From: Tupaia tana
Taxonomy: Eukaryota; Chordata; Mammalia; Scandentia; Tupaiidae
Reading direction: 5' to 3'
DNA length: 64,000 bases
Assembly: GCA_026018925.1 (NCBI GenBank)
Contig: JAKSZU010000009.1
Coordinates: 39,205,194 to 39,269,193, forward strand
Shown here: positions 1 to 11,454 of the stretch, piece after piece
How the letters are laid out: every line of letters starts with the position of its first letter
How positions within the stretch are numbered: the stretch's first letter is position 1
The notes under the pieces: generated by a model
The model's database searches: none
The model's input: only the letters and a program-made list of their open reading frames with translations
Told to the model about the DNA's origin: nothing
Made by a program: the position numbers and the translations under genes

Positions 1-55
1 GTTTGGCCATGTGGGAGCTCAGTGACCTAACTGCCATGCCATCTGCTGGTCCCCA
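1..55 (-). mobile_element. CYN-type SINE, tRNA-like head only (cut by window edge)
   Basis: Reads as the reverse complement of the tRNA-related head of the dominant SINE, ending in ctgctggtcccc. The rest lies outside the window. Confidence 0.7.
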
Positions 56-409
56 GAAATTTCAAAATATCTCCTGGAGGTCAAAGTTGCCTTTTGTTGA
101 GAACCATTTTACCTTTCCACTGGAAAAAAAAAAGTATTATTTACCATAGGAAAGAATGAAAATAATATGCAGAGAACAGAAAGAACAGATGAGTAGATTT
201 AGAGAGAATGAGTCCTAGAGTAATTACAATACATCTTTAATTCTAGTACCTGTACCCCCCTAAATGCTTCTGTTTCTCACAGCACATCTATGACTTTTTT
301 AATCTTTCTGTTAATTTTTTTTTTCTTGGTAAGTTAGTTGACTTGAGATTATATCACTTGCAACTGGAAGAATATGAACATTGGTACATAGAGCTCGTCA
401 TGTTTTTCT

Positions 410-595
410 TTTTTTTAATTATTTATTTTATTTTTTATTCATTCATTTATTTTTAAATTTGACCAGAGAGAGACAGAGGGTGAGAGTGAGAGAGAGAGAA
501 AGTGAGAAAGCAAGCCACCAGAATCAGGACTCGAACCCTGGTTGGCCATGTGGGAGTGTCCAGCGCCTTAACCACCACACCACCTGCTGGTCCCA
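410..595 (-). mobile_element. Short CYN-type SINE (middle block absent)
   Basis: An A/T-rich tail, a GA-rich block, then the tRNA-like head in reverse complement. It lacks the 'cccaagatcc...gatggcc' middle of the long form. Flanked by an 18-bp target-site duplication (392-409 and 596-613, one mismatch), which proves a single retroposition event. Confidence 0.85.
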
Positions 596-613
596 AGCTC
601 TTCATGTTTTTCT

Positions 614-1598
614 GCAGCCACTCTGGAATGTGAGCACTATGGGAGCAGGTACTTTGCCATATTTATGTTTTACACATGCTGTACCGTATTTTCTGGATCT
701 GGAACACTGATTACTATTGTGAGTTGTATTAAATAAACCTTTATGGATGAACAATGAAGAAACTACAGGTAGTTCAATGTTTCTAAAGCAAAAATTGTAT
801 GAAAGTGGGGATGTCATAAGTTATGGGGGCTATTGAGTTAGATGTGCTCTAATTTCAGTCTTCATTCCAGGGGTGGTCAAATAATGCATGAAATACCAAT
901 CAGGAAATAGCACATTAAGTGTGAAAAAGCTTAAATTAATCATCATTTAAAAAAGCTACACCACATGGTTGGTCTACCCCTTATCTTTTGGGGTTTGATA
1001 AATTTGAATTGATAAAATTAATGGTATTTAAGACAGGCTATTTTTAGAAGTGATATATAGGGCCCACTTGTTCTTGTATGAAGGAGGTTTTAGAATGCAA
1101 GAAAGAGCTAGACCTTTAGAGCACCTTTGGTCTATGTACCACAGTGTCTCTAAGCCTTCTGCTGCCTAATCTGACTGCAAAACTTTGTGGTCCTATCATT
1201 ATTACCTATTATTATTGCATCCTCCTCAAAATGTTCTTTTCATACAAAATGCTAGTCTGCGGGTTTAGGTCAGAGGTAGATTATCACAGAGCTAAAGAAC
1301 AGGTTATCTGGATTTTTTGCCACATTTGTAATGCATGCACTTTGCATGAAATTTAATTTGAGGCCTTCTTTTATTGTAACATATCATCTGATAGATATGA
1401 TGCGAAAGAGAAAAGGTATAGTTCCCACCTACCTCTTACCACCAAAGAGGCTACTAATTCTAAAAACAAACAAACAAACAAAAAACAAAAAAACCCCAAA
1501 CAAACAAAAACAGAAAAAATTCTTGGCATTTGCTGAATTATCCAAATTATTTTCCTCATTTGCCATGCACAGATGTGGATTTGAAAATAAAAGTAAGG
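614..1598. other. Unassigned AT-rich sequence
   Basis: No coding potential or repeat recognised. A (CAAA)n-like tract sits at about 1464-1510. Short ORFs here are unsupported. Confidence 0.5.
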
Positions 1599-1845
1599 TT
1601 GGCTGGCTTCATGGTACAGTGTTAAAGCGCTGCTCAAGAGAAACTGGGTTCCACATGGAGACCGTGGTTCACATCCTAGACTCAGTGAGCCTGAAACATG
1701 CCAAGCACATCTGCAAGTGCCCAAGATCTGGAGGACTAGACAAAAGGGATTACAACATGACCAGATCAGACCCTGTGCTCATCTATCTTTCTCTTTTTCA
1801 TGTGTGTGTGTATACACTTCATCATGACTAAAAAGAAGAAAAAGA
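1599..1845 (+). mobile_element. Old, diverged CYN-type SINE
   Basis: The head is degraded. The middle still matches the family: a 'gcccaagatc' motif, then 'gggattacaacatgacca', then a CT-rich block. No clear target-site duplication, consistent with age. Confidence 0.6.
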
Positions 1846-1849
1846 AAAG

Positions 1850-2190
1850 GTAAGGTAACTTTAACTTTATCCTGAGTTGGTAAAGAGCCACTAAAGAGTT
1901 TAAAAGAGATAAGTGGCATAACAAGATTTAAATGTTAGCTGTCATGTTTTAAATCATGTGGACAAAGGACCTGAGAAGGGGAAGAGACTAAAAGATAGGG
2001 AGATTAGTTTGAAATGTTTTGAATCCAGGTGAGAAATAAAACAGGTAGTGATTATAGAGGAGAGGAGGGGACAGATTACAAAAGTATGCATAGTATTTAG
2101 AACAGGGAAGTAATTAATTAGGATGGGGAGGTAAAGGAAAAAGAAGAATCAAAGATGCTTCCTAGGTTTCTTACTTGTATAATGAGGAAT
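1850..2190 (+). repeat. Ancient mammal-wide interspersed repeat (family not named)
   Basis: Resembles a common mammalian repeat module (gagccactaaagagttt, aagtggcataacaaga, ttcctaggtttctt). Related modules appear at 16165-17410 and 61770-62270. I recognise the module but cannot name the family from sequence alone. Confidence 0.45.
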
Positions 2191-2609
2191 GGTGGTGGCA
2201 TCAAATGAAATAGAGAATATGAGAGGAGTTGCAGATACTTGTCTTTATTTCTTGATTGTTTTGTTTTGTCTTCCCTATTCTGTCAGCTTCCATTGATTGC
2301 CAAATTCCATTTTAACACTATGACCTCCTGACTAGCTTCCCTGTAGCTACAGTAAACATTTACTGTTCAGTCCTCTTCAAGCTATGTCTACTCATAAATC
2401 ATTTTGACAATAAACAAAATAAAACAATAGTTGAATCCAAGCAAAAATGGCTATTAAAAGAACCACCATTAAAGAAAAGCCACATTGAATTGCAACAGCT
2501 TGGTGATTTACTAGCATCATCAACATGATAGTCAACAAATATTTCAGCGCCACCTCAGTGCTAAGCACTGTCCTGGGTCCCATGAAAACAAAGATGCAGA
2601 GTAGCATCC

Positions 2610-2865
2610 TGGTAAAGAGAGAGTGCTGATTCTAGAGTTCAAACTTAATGTTAGAGATAATTTATCTTTCCTTCCACCACCTGCTAGGTTTGTGACTTTG
2701 AGCTAGTGGTTAGCTCCTCAGAGCCTCTCTTGCTTCCATCTGTAAAATGTGAGTATTTACATGATACAGATAGCATTCAGCTGTCATTTTAAGTGAGATA
2801 AATCTAATTTAGCACAATTGCTGACATATTGTAAACACTTGGTAAATGTTAGCTGCTATGGAAAT
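2610..2865 (+). mobile_element. MIR SINE relic
   Basis: Follows the MIR order: 'gagtgctgattctagagt', 'ccaccacctgctaggtttg', 'catctgtaaaatg', ending 'cttggtaaatgttagctgct'. The core is about 250 bp with the decay expected of this old family. Confidence 0.8.
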
Positions 2866-3013
2866 AAAACTATAATTGTGCTCTCAGGAAGCTTACAGTC
2901 TATTATTATAGATACTTTTTCTTTGTAAGTCTACCACATCATTTGTATTGTCAGTTTGGACAACAGAATAGCATTGGATTGTATGGTTATCATACAAAAG
3001 GTATAATGGTTCA

Positions 3014-3028
3014 AAATGATAGTCTTTT
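3014..3028. repeat. Target-site duplication, 3' side of NCL retrocopy
   Basis: aaatgatagtctttt here matches aaatgattgtctttt at 5683-5697 (14 of 15). It abuts the retrocopy's A-tail, seen as T's on this strand. Confidence 0.85.
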
Positions 3029-5682
3029 TTTTTTTTTAAGGACTTTTTAAATTTGTCCTAAAGACATCGAAGCAAAAATCATGATAAAACATTCTGCTTT
3101 CCTTTGCAATTGCCCAACGCAATAAAACAAAACAAAGCAAAACAAAAAACAAACAAAAAACAAAAAACTATTTGTAGGAAAAAAATGGTTTTGTACATGG
3201 GATGAAACAATATAAATTCAAAACTTACAGATAAGGGTTAGCTCTATCGCTCATCTCTTTAAAAAGTTTATATGAATATCCAGTCAAAACCAACAAGAGT
3301 ATCTCCCTTGAAACGTTATTTCTGCGGCTTTCCAAGTAGACCACAGGGCTGCACACTGCCTTGGAATGTCCTCAGAAGGCTCTGTCAGTGAGCAGGTAAC
3401 AGAGTAAAAACCCAGAGTCCTTTCTTTCAAATGGAAGAGGGAAGACAGAGGGACAGAGAAACTATTCAAACTTCGTCTTCTTTCCTTGTGGCTTGTGGTC
3501 TCCTCCTCCTCCTCTGCCTCCTCGGAAGCCACCTCGCCCTCCAAAGCCTCCTTGGTCTCTGCCACCAAATCCACCTCTGCCTCCTCTGCCTCCACTTCAG
3601 CCTCCAAAGCCTCCTCTGCCTCCACCTCAATCCCCGAAGCCACCTTCACCCTTAGGCTTGGCCCAGTGCAAGGTAACTTTGTTTCCATCAATTTCACCAT
3701 CTTCCATGGACTCCTTGGCAGCTTTGGCATCTTCCTCACTGTTGAAGTCTACAAAACCAAACCCTTTGGAGGATCCTGTTTCCCGGTCAGTGACTATCCT
3801 TGCACAAACAGAGCTGTCAAAAGACTCCTTTAATGTCTCTTCGGTGGTATTCTCAGACAGACCTTTGACAAACAGAGTTTTGGAGGGCTCTGGACTTCTT
3901 GCATTAGGTGATCCCCTGGGTCCTTGCAGCTCCAGCCTGATTGCTCTGCCTTCAATTTCCCTTTTATTACAGGAATTTAAAGCTTCTTTAGTGTCTTCAA
4001 ATGAACCAAATTCTATAAACGCATACCCTTTAGATTTGCCATTTTGACTCTGAGGCACTTTGATAAAAGTTGCTTCTCAAATACTTCCTGAAGCGTTTCT
4101 TCAGTTGCATTGTAGGAGAGGTTGCTCAAAACCAGAGTTTTTGATTCACCACTCCAAGTGCTATTCTTTCCACCTCTATAGTCTTGATTTTGACCTTTCT
4201 CTCCAGTGTAGTATAGAGAAATAGCCCATCAATCTCTAATCACTGCTTTTCTTCAAAGGTTTTCTCTGCAGCAGCTTCTGTCTTAAAGTCAATGTAGGCA
4301 ATCCCTTTACTTTTTCCATCTTTGCTGATTATTCTGATCTCCATGGCATCTTCAAATACTTCTTTTAATTCATCCTGAGTGACTTTGTAGGGGAGATTTT
4401 TGGCCAAAAGTGTTCTTGCATCTCGATCTTTCTTATTGTCTTTTCCTTTTGGTTTCTCCAGTTTAATTTCATTGCCAAAGACTTTTAAACCAGTGAGTTC
4501 CAAAGCTTTTTCTAGATCTTCAGCAGATTCAAAGTCAACATAGCCAAACTTCCTAGATTTCCCGATTCTGACATCCACGACAGCAAGATCATTTTTAGCA
4601 AAAACATCACTAATGCCAGTTTCAAATTCAGGAATACATTTGTTATTGTTCAGGTTTCTAACAAACAGATGAAAGGATGTAGTTGGTTCTGTGGCTTCCA
4701 CCTTGTTTCTTGGCCTCAGGAGCTGCTTTCTGTTTGGTCATTTCCTTCTTTCCTTTTCCAGGAACTTCTTCGACAGGCTCTTCCTCCTCATCTTCCTCAT
4801 CCTCATCATCCTCTTCATCTTCATCTTCAGCCACAGTCTTGGCTTTGACAGGTGCAGCTTTTGCAGGAGCTTTCTTTCCTTTGGCTGGTGTGGTCTCCAT
4901 AGCTGCTTCTTCAGATTCATCTTCCTCATCCTCATCCTCCTCTTCATCCTCATCTTCCTCCTCCTCATTATCCTCCTCCTCCTCCTCTGAGGCCGGGGTG
5001 GCAGCCGCTGCTTTCATCACTGCAGGCTCAAATTCATCCTCATCTTCATCCTCGTCCTCATCTTCTTCCTCACTGTCATCTTCTTCCTCCTCGTCACTGT
5101 CTTCCTTCTTGGCATTCTTGCCATTCTTTGCCCCCGTGGCTGCAGTGGCAGCTCCTTTCTTACCAGGAGTTGCTACCAATGCTTTGCCTGTTGTGGCTCC
5201 CTTCTTGCCAGGTGTTGTGACTGCTTTGGCTGGTGTAACGGTCTTCATGGATGGTATGGCAGCTGCCTTTTTGCCTGGGATGACTGCTGCTTTCTTGGCA
5301 GGTGTGGCAACTGCAGCCTTTTTTGTTGGAGAAACTACCACCACCTTTGCTGGAGTTGTGGCAGCCTTCTTACCTTTTTTCTGAGGGGTGATAACCTCTT
5401 CTCCACTGCTATCATCTTCTTCATCTTCTGGCATTTCCTCACCTTCACTGTCTTCTTCTACCTCCTTTGGAGGAGGAACCGTTTTTAGGGGTCACCTTGA
5501 TTTTTACCAGCCTTAGCAAGATTCACCATGATGGCGGCTTATGATGGCAGAGTGTGTGGTGGGCGGGTGGTGCAGATGAGTCTTGAAGAATTCCAGCGAC
5601 CTTGATGGCTACTGCAAGCCCTGAAGATCCCGGGGCGCTTATGCTAGGCGGCCAGCCACAGCTCGAGACTGAGGTGAAAGTC
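3027..5682 (-). pseudogene. NCL: Processed pseudogene of nucleolin (full-length retrocopy)
   Basis: Nucleolin is the major nucleolar RNA-binding phosphoprotein. Its whole intronless mRNA is copied here: 5'UTR (about 5682-5530), start ATG at 5529-5527, TPxKK-type basic repeats and long acidic stretches (about 5430-4700), four RRM domains (about 4690-3640, e.g. GYAFIEF and GFGFVDF RNP1 motifs), the Gly/Arg-rich tail, and stop TAG at 3464-3462. A long 3'UTR follows, then an A-tail near 3027-3038. It is disabled by TAA at 5487-5485 with a 1-base deletion just after; a frameshift near 4702; TGA at 4242-4240; a deletion near 4222; a 1-base loss near 4077; and TGA at 3629-3627 and 3599-3597. Several tail arginines are lost, some through CGN-codon decay. 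Single-exon structure plus the 15-bp target-site duplication show L1-mediated retroposition. No product is expected. Confidence 0.97.
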
Positions 5683-5697
5683 AAATGATTGTCTTTT
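5683..5697. repeat. Target-site duplication, 5' side of NCL retrocopy
   Basis: Second copy of the 15-bp duplication (one mismatch), directly next to the retrocopy's 5'UTR start, so the copy is not 5'-truncated. Confidence 0.85.
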
Positions 5698-7559
5698 GAT
5701 TATCATTTGAGACTTTTTAAGTCTCATAGTCTTAGAACAAAATTCTTTCAAAACTCTGAGTATACTTTAACATTTAAAGTCTTTTGAGGTTTGCTTGAAT
5801 GATCTGATGAAGAAAGTAAAAATGAAAGCAAAAAAAGTGAACTCCCTTGAACAGTAATTTTAAAAATGATGTATTACAATCAGTTAAAACATAGTAATTG
5901 GCTGTAATATACCACCGAGGGCATGATGGAGTTTGGATGAAGTGGAGAAACTAAAAATCAGAATCATAGGAAGTAATACAAACCAAGTGTAATGATTTTC
6001 TGCCAGATTGGGTTATAATGAACTCACTGTATTTTAATGAAGCTAGTAACAGAGTATCTTATTAAATTTCACTAGAATCCATTGCAGGTCATTTTATGGT
6101 AGCCCTGTTAAGATCTTTTATGAATTTAGAACTGTGCCAGATATTATGAAAATGAAAACCTAACTGCATTTCTTAAGATGTTTGCCAGTAGTTAATAAGC
6201 CATATTCTTCCTCATAATGATTTTGTTATAATAAATTAGACAAATATTGAGAAATAAAAATATGCATCTAAAATGCTCTTTGTTGTCTCGAAATCATTCA
6301 ACAAAATTTTGAATGAAGCATATGTTTTAATAAAGTTTCAAGTTAAAGAAGTAAAAATATTTTTTGGCTTAGATTTTCAAAAGTCAATGAGTGTAATTTT
6401 GCAAAGTCCAAATTTATAAATTCTATGCAAACCCAGATAAATTCAGCATAATAAAAAATGCCAGTAAAACAGATGGCAATGACTCCTGTGTGGGTTTATC
6501 CAACTGATGCTTTTCAACATTTAGTGATAGACTCTTTGACCATCCATATGGAAGGCCAATAGTTGGCAATGCTCTCCAGTTGGCAAATTCGCTCGTTGTT
6601 GTCTATTATTTCTGGTTCTGTACCATTTCCCAGACTCTCAGCTGCCTCTCCATTTATGGACAGTCAGTAGTTCTGGCTATGGTGTCATCCCCAAATTTTT
6701 TCACTTGAGAATACCTCACAGAAAAGTAATGTGTCATTTTCTTGAGGGTGTTTTTATTCCATAAGTTAATGCCTGAACAGACTCTACTAAACACAGAACA
6801 TAAAAGTACATTTAGTTTGAGTCTTGGGAAATTCTAATGGAACGTTGGACATCTGTATATCTCCTAATCTTACATTTTATTCTTAGTAGAGAATTTAAGG
6901 TTCTAATCATGCCCAGAATTAACAATATTCCTCTTCAAATGCCTTCCCAATCACTACTCATGGCAAAACCTCAGTCACTTCTTTATCTCATTCAGGAATG
7001 CTTTTTTTTATCCCCTTACATTGGACATTCCCTGCCTGGGGTAGAAATAAAAGGGAGGGAGGGGAGTAATATTTGTATGGTAATTGAGCCAAGTAAACTA
7101 AATTCATACACCAAAATGGAGAAACAAACTTGTCAATGTCTTTGACACTGCCAAAAGGTAGAGCAAGGACTTACTGAGTATTTTAGAAAAGGGCAGTCAG
7201 GTCAAACAGAAAACAAAATGGAGAAAATATTTCGTTTGCTTTTGATGTACTGTGGAGAGAAGACAGGAAGAGGAGCAGGTGGTCAGATGTCTGTTCAGTC
7301 ATTTCTTTTAGGTAAAAGTCCTAGAGGGACATGTTTATTGGACTGGCTAAATGGAATAAAATGGACATGAGGCTTCTGTTCCAGTTTGTACTTGAGTCTC
7401 TGCAAAGAAACAGTTTACACTTTGTCCCTGGCCCCTACCTAATTACAGGAACTTTGAGAGTCAGAGATAATCAATGGCATCCTGTGCATAGTGACTTTCT
7501 CTTTCTCTGGGGAAATGGGCCTCAAAGTTAGGCTTGAGAAGTGAAACACTTCAACAGAA
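5698..7559. other. Unassigned single-copy-looking DNA
   Basis: AT-rich. I see no repeat family or ORF with coding character. 6480-6730 is less AT-biased but I cannot assign it. Confidence 0.5.
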
Positions 7560-8317
7560 CATAATTTAAGAGGAGAATGAAATAAAGCTATAGTAACCAA
7601 GACAATGTGGGACTCACACAGATAGCCATATAGACCAATGGAATAGAATTAGAGAGCTCAGAAATTAACTTTTACATGTATGACCAAATGACTTTTGACA
7701 AGGTTACCAAGACTATTCAATAGAAAAAGTGTAATTCTTTCAACAAATGACATTAGGAAAACTGGATGTCCACCTGTAAAACACTTGTAAAAGAATGAAT
7801 CCGAGCTCTAACCTTACACCATATACAAAAATTAACTCAAAATGGATGGAAGACCTAAAGGTCAGAACTAAAACTATAAAACACTTATGAGCAGAGAAAA
7901 AAAGCTTCATGACAATGAATTTGGCAGTGATTTCTTGACTTCAAAAACATAGGCAACAAAAGAAAAAAATAGATAAATTGGGCTTCATCAAAATTAAAAC
8001 TTCTCTTCATAGGACACTATTATCAGAGTGAAAGAGAAATCTATGGAATGGGAGAGAACACTTGCAAGTCATATTATCTGTTAAGTGATTAATATCCAGA
8101 CTATACAATGAACTCCTACAATTCATTAGTAAAAAACAATCCAATCAAAAATGAGCAAAGAACATGAGTAGACATTTCTTCAAAAGAGTTACTACAAATG
8201 ATCAATAGGCACATGAAAAGATGTCCAACATCACTAGCCAACAGGGTAATGTCGTGGAAATGTAAAATTGTTTAGCCATCAAGGAAAACAGTAGAATTTT
8301 TTCTCAAAAAGCTAACA
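7560..8317 (+). mobile_element. L1 LINE fragment (late ORF2), left part
   Basis: Matches the late ORF2 region of mammalian L1 in sense orientation (motifs such as agaccaatggaatagaa, aaaactggatgtccac, atatccagactataca, acatcactagccaacag). It is riddled with stops. The element resumes at 9036 after a SINE insertion. Confidence 0.85.
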
Positions 8318-8420
8318 TGGGGTACGAGCAGATGACATAGCTATTACATTGCTGGACTCCCCTGTAGTCAATCGCAGTTCAAGTCCTGGACCTGGCAACT
8401 TGAAACTCACACTGGACACG
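8318..8420 (+). mobile_element. CYN-type SINE, left part (split by solo LTR)
   Basis: Head with B-box-like cagttcaagtcc at about 8375, then the start of the middle block. The element continues at 8889 and was interrupted by the LTR at 8421-8888. Confidence 0.85.
8415..8420. repeat. 6-bp target-site duplication of solo LTR (left)
   Basis: gacacg here and gacatg at 8889-8894. The single difference is a CpG-type transition. Confidence 0.75.
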
Positions 8421-8539
8421 TGTCCTGACCCCCAGAACAGTCGAACAGGTTTCCTGAGGGAAGGAGTGAGAGACTGGACGAGGGGCGCAATGTTACAACA
8501 CGGAGACGACACAGTGTTACAACTCTTCAGGGTCCTCCG

Positions 8540-8545
8540 TTTATT
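8540..8545 (-). promoter_or_regulatory. LTR polyadenylation signal AATAAA
   Basis: tttatt on the plus strand. It lies only about 17-22 bases downstream of the TATA box, so transcripts starting in this LTR would begin near or after it. Confidence 0.6.
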
Positions 8546-8561
8546 GTGGGCCAGAGATTGT

Positions 8562-8571
8562 GTTTATATAC
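8562..8571 (-). promoter_or_regulatory. LTR TATA box (GTATATAAAC)
   Basis: Good TATA match on the minus strand, below the cluster of CCAAT motifs at 8588-8592, 8624-8628, 8641-8645, 8688-8692, 8715-8719 and 8757-8761. Confidence 0.6.
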
Positions 8572-8660
8572 CTGTTGGTGGGCAGTGATTGGTTAAATGA
8601 AGGATTGTAAAAGGTGGGTTATGATTGGTTGCTTTGTGGACCAATCATGAGGTGCTGGAT

Positions 8661-8668
8661 ATGCAAAT
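8661..8668. promoter_or_regulatory. Octamer motif ATGCAAAT in LTR U3
   Basis: Exact POU/Oct-type octamer inside the CCAAT cluster. Occupancy is inferred only. Confidence 0.4.
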
Positions 8669-8888
8669 CTGAGGGATTCTAGCCTTGCCAATCAGTGAGC
8701 GCCATGGGTAGTGGCCAATCAGAGTATGGTTTTGAAGGTGAGGTTTTGAAGGGGAGCCAATCATGGTCTTTGCCATTGTGTAATTGTTTGCTATCTGAGA
8801 AGCCGAATCCTAAGGGCTTCCTAAGATGGCAATAGTAAGAGATCATGAAAATGGCCTCGGCAGACTCACTGGTGCGCAGCCTCCCACA

Positions 8889-9035
8889 GACATGTGTGTG
8901 TGCATTCCTAAAATACTGAGAAGAGAATGGAGGAGAAAGAACTGCAGAGTGTTCACCCCCCTGGGGGGGTGATTTCTTGCTTTCTGTCTCTGTCTCTCTG
9001 GTAAGCAAATGCACCCTATAGCAAAAAAACTCTCA
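8889..9035 (+). mobile_element. CYN-type SINE, right part
   Basis: Resumes the SINE of 8318-8420: 'gagaagagaatggaggaga', the '...ctgggggggtgatttct' block, CT-rich block, 'ccctatagcaaaaa' end and A-tail. Confidence 0.85.
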
Positions 9036-9165
9036 AAAAATTAAATATGGAATTACTATGTGATACAAGAAGTCCCCTTTACTCACAATAGCCAGAAACT
9101 AGAAGCAACTTAAATGTCCACTGACAGATGAATGGATAAACAAATGCTATATGTAAGTATATGTA
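9036..9165 (+). mobile_element. L1 fragment, right part
   Basis: Continues the L1 of 7560-8317 (actcacaatagccagaaact, gatgaatggataaacaaatg), so the SINE at 8318-9035 inserted into this L1. Confidence 0.8.
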
Positions 9166-9318
9166 TGTGTATGTGTGTCCCAAATCCCAACAGGATGGAG
9201 AAATAGAGGATACGGGATTGTAACATGACCGCAACTCATTGGGGGGTGTTTTCTCCACCTCTCTCTTTCTGTTTCTCTCTGGCCAGCCCACATACTCTCT
9301 AGCAATTAAAAAAAAATA
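9166..9318 (+). mobile_element. 5'-truncated CYN-type SINE
   Basis: Lacks the tRNA-like head. Keeps 'gtgtcccaaatcccaacagg', the gggattg...catgacc motif, CT-rich block and A-tail. Confidence 0.7.
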
Positions 9319-10109
9319 TCACCTTGCTACAAGTGTCTTGTCAGCTGCTGTGCTAACTCCCAATGTCAGCTATTCATATGACCGTTTTCCTTAAGCATGG
9401 TATTTTGCTTCTCTCTTTACTCTCAACAGACCCTGCCTTCTTACATGCCTTCCTAAGGCAGCTCCTCCTGGTACTTTCTCCTCACCTAAACCCCATACCT
9501 AATTGTGCATCTGTCCTTGTATTTTACTCAAAAGAAGGAGTTTCCTTCTTTCTGACAATTTCTGGGTTCCCTTTTATTATACAACGTTATGAAATCCAGG
9601 TATTGTAGGATGGGAAGCAAATTTCCTAAATTCTTTTTATCCCCAATTAATATACCAAGAGACAAAGGCATTTAATCTAGAACTTTACATAAGGGACATC
9701 ATGGTCAAATAGAAAGAGAAAATGACATATCTATCTCTTCTAGACCTAATAAAATGTGTGGATTAAAAAGGGTAGGTACAGAAAGTAGGCAGGCAGATGC
9801 ATCACCATCATCGGTCTATGAACTGAAGTTTCAGAAAGGAGACAGGTAGTTGTGTAGATTGAGGCAAATTCCGGGAGACAGAAGGGATTCTGTCTTCCTG
9901 TTTGGTGCTCTGGAAGATTCTGGAAAGAGAAGGCTCAAAAGTTGTCCTCTTACCAGAGTCTCCCTGCTTCTCTATGTTATGAAAAATATTCACAAGTTAC
10001 TGCTTCCTGTGAAGAGATGTAGAATATAGATGAGAGTTGTGAATGAAGAGCTTATCTTTGAGTGTTATAAGTGGGATACATGGCCCTCATTAGCACATGG
10101 TACTATTCT
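9319..10109. other. Unassigned
   Basis: No recognised gene or repeat. Short ORFs here lack any family signature. Confidence 0.5.
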
Positions 10110-10215
10110 TGAACTCTTATTATGCCAGACATTGTTCTAAGCACTTAAACATTAGAAATCATTTGTGTATACCAATATTCCTCAAAATTAGTACCGTCAA
10201 TATTATTTAAAAGTC
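10110..10215 (-). mobile_element. MIR-family fragment
   Basis: Contains the antisense MIR-type string 'attatgccagacattgttct' followed by 'aagcacttaaaca'. Short and decayed. Confidence 0.5.
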
Positions 10216-11170
10216 CCCAAATATTATACAACTCAGTCTTGAATATCATGCTTACCTAATAGACTCAAAATACAGCATTATTTGGAGAATAATGAATAGT
10301 CTGTTTCAGAAAGTACATTTTTGGCACACTGCAGAGGTCACGGACATAAAGCTTTACTACGTTCACTGTATACTTTGGGTCACTAATGTAGTTAAGTAAC
10401 TTTGATTTCATTTCCCAATTCACTTGATAATTATTGGAACTTTGGCTCTTACATCCCACTTTCAAATGTGTTCATGTCCTTCACAAAGGCTTAAATCCTT
10501 CAGTTGGCTGACTTGTCATTACCTTGTTTCATACTAATTTTCCACTGAAGAAATGTCCATTTCCATTGCAAGCTCATCTATGTATTATTAGGTGCCAGTG
10601 CACTCAGTCTTTTGTGATGTTGTAATTCTGTCTATTCTAGCTTTGGCAGGAAACACGCTTGCAAGGTGGTCTTATGCTTAATATAAATTTTAAAAGGCTT
10701 CAATAGTACAGATCCTTTTCACTTGTTTGAGAACTATAGATGTTCTCTAGATAATATTCCCACAAATATTTTACTTAATATCAATTTACCTGAATGATAT
10801 TTGAGGACCTGCCAGAGCTATTTCTCATTCCCATGTTCATTCTTAAGTATTGAAACTATGAAGTATAAAATCTCTCCCTACGTCCAAAAAAGACTGCTTT
10901 CCTTACCCTCAGGTAATTCTGAATAATTTCTCCTTGGTATGTACTCACATTCTTTCCCTCAATGAATGCTTATTACACACATATTATTCTTGTTCCCAAA
11001 TTTCAGTGCTATAATTGAATTCTACTACATTCTTTGCCTTTGTTTACAGAAAACCAACATGATTTACTCAATTGGACATTTCTCCTATGGACTCAAAATT
11101 TCTGTGGTCAACATCTATGTGGTACTTGATAAATCATTCCCCTTTTCCAAATGTGACCTACATGCATATG
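10216..11170. other. Unassigned
   Basis: No gene or repeat that I can support. Confidence 0.5.
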
Positions 11171-11184
11171 CCTTCTTGATTTTT

Positions 11185-11440
11185 CTTTTCTTTCTTTCTC
11201 TTTTTTTGTTTTCATATGGTGTGTGGGCTTCCTGGAGAAAGACAGAGAAAAGGAAAGCAAGAAATCACTTCTTAGGAGAATGGCCCCACTGCAATCCCTT
11301 CTTTATTCTCCTCCGGGAATTTTGAGCATGCATGCACACATGCCTGGCATGATTTTCAAGCCTTCAAGTATAGGACTCAAAGCAAGGCCAACTATGTGGG
11401 AATAGAGGGCCTTAACCACCATGCCACATGCTGACCCCTA
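11185..11440 (-). mobile_element. CYN-type SINE
   Basis: Full-length, moderately old. Flanking duplication 'ccttcttgat' at 11171 and about 11443. Confidence 0.85.
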
Positions 11441-11454
11441 CCTTCTTGATCTTT

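Larger units (their letters stand above)
8421..8888 (-). mobile_element. Solo LTR of an endogenous retrovirus
   Basis: A 468-bp block that starts TGTCC and ends CCCACA (TGT...ACA ends) and interrupts an otherwise continuous SINE. On the minus strand it has six CCAAT/ATTGG motifs, an octamer-type ATGCAAAT motif, a TATA box and a poly(A) signal, in the order expected for an LTR. No internal viral genes remain, so the provirus was lost by LTR-LTR recombination or never present. A 6-bp duplication suits a class II (ERVK-like) element, but the family is inferred. Confidence 0.85.

Noticed and set aside
3493..4047. 184-codon proline-rich ORF on the plus strand
   Set aside because: Antisense of the Gly-rich tail and RRMs of the same pseudogene.
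4683..5384. 233-codon serine-rich ORF on the plus strand
   Set aside because: Antisense shadow of the acidic region of the nucleolin pseudogene (GAN/GAY codons read as TCN).
4658..5434. Possibly functional truncated nucleolin from the 258-codon frame
   Set aside because: The original start is cut off by a TAA and frameshift, the RRMs are out of frame, and the copy has retrocopy hallmarks.
8679..9014. 111-codon ORF over the LTR/SINE junction
   Set aside because: It crosses the LTR boundary into SINE antisense sequence and has no viral or cellular motif.
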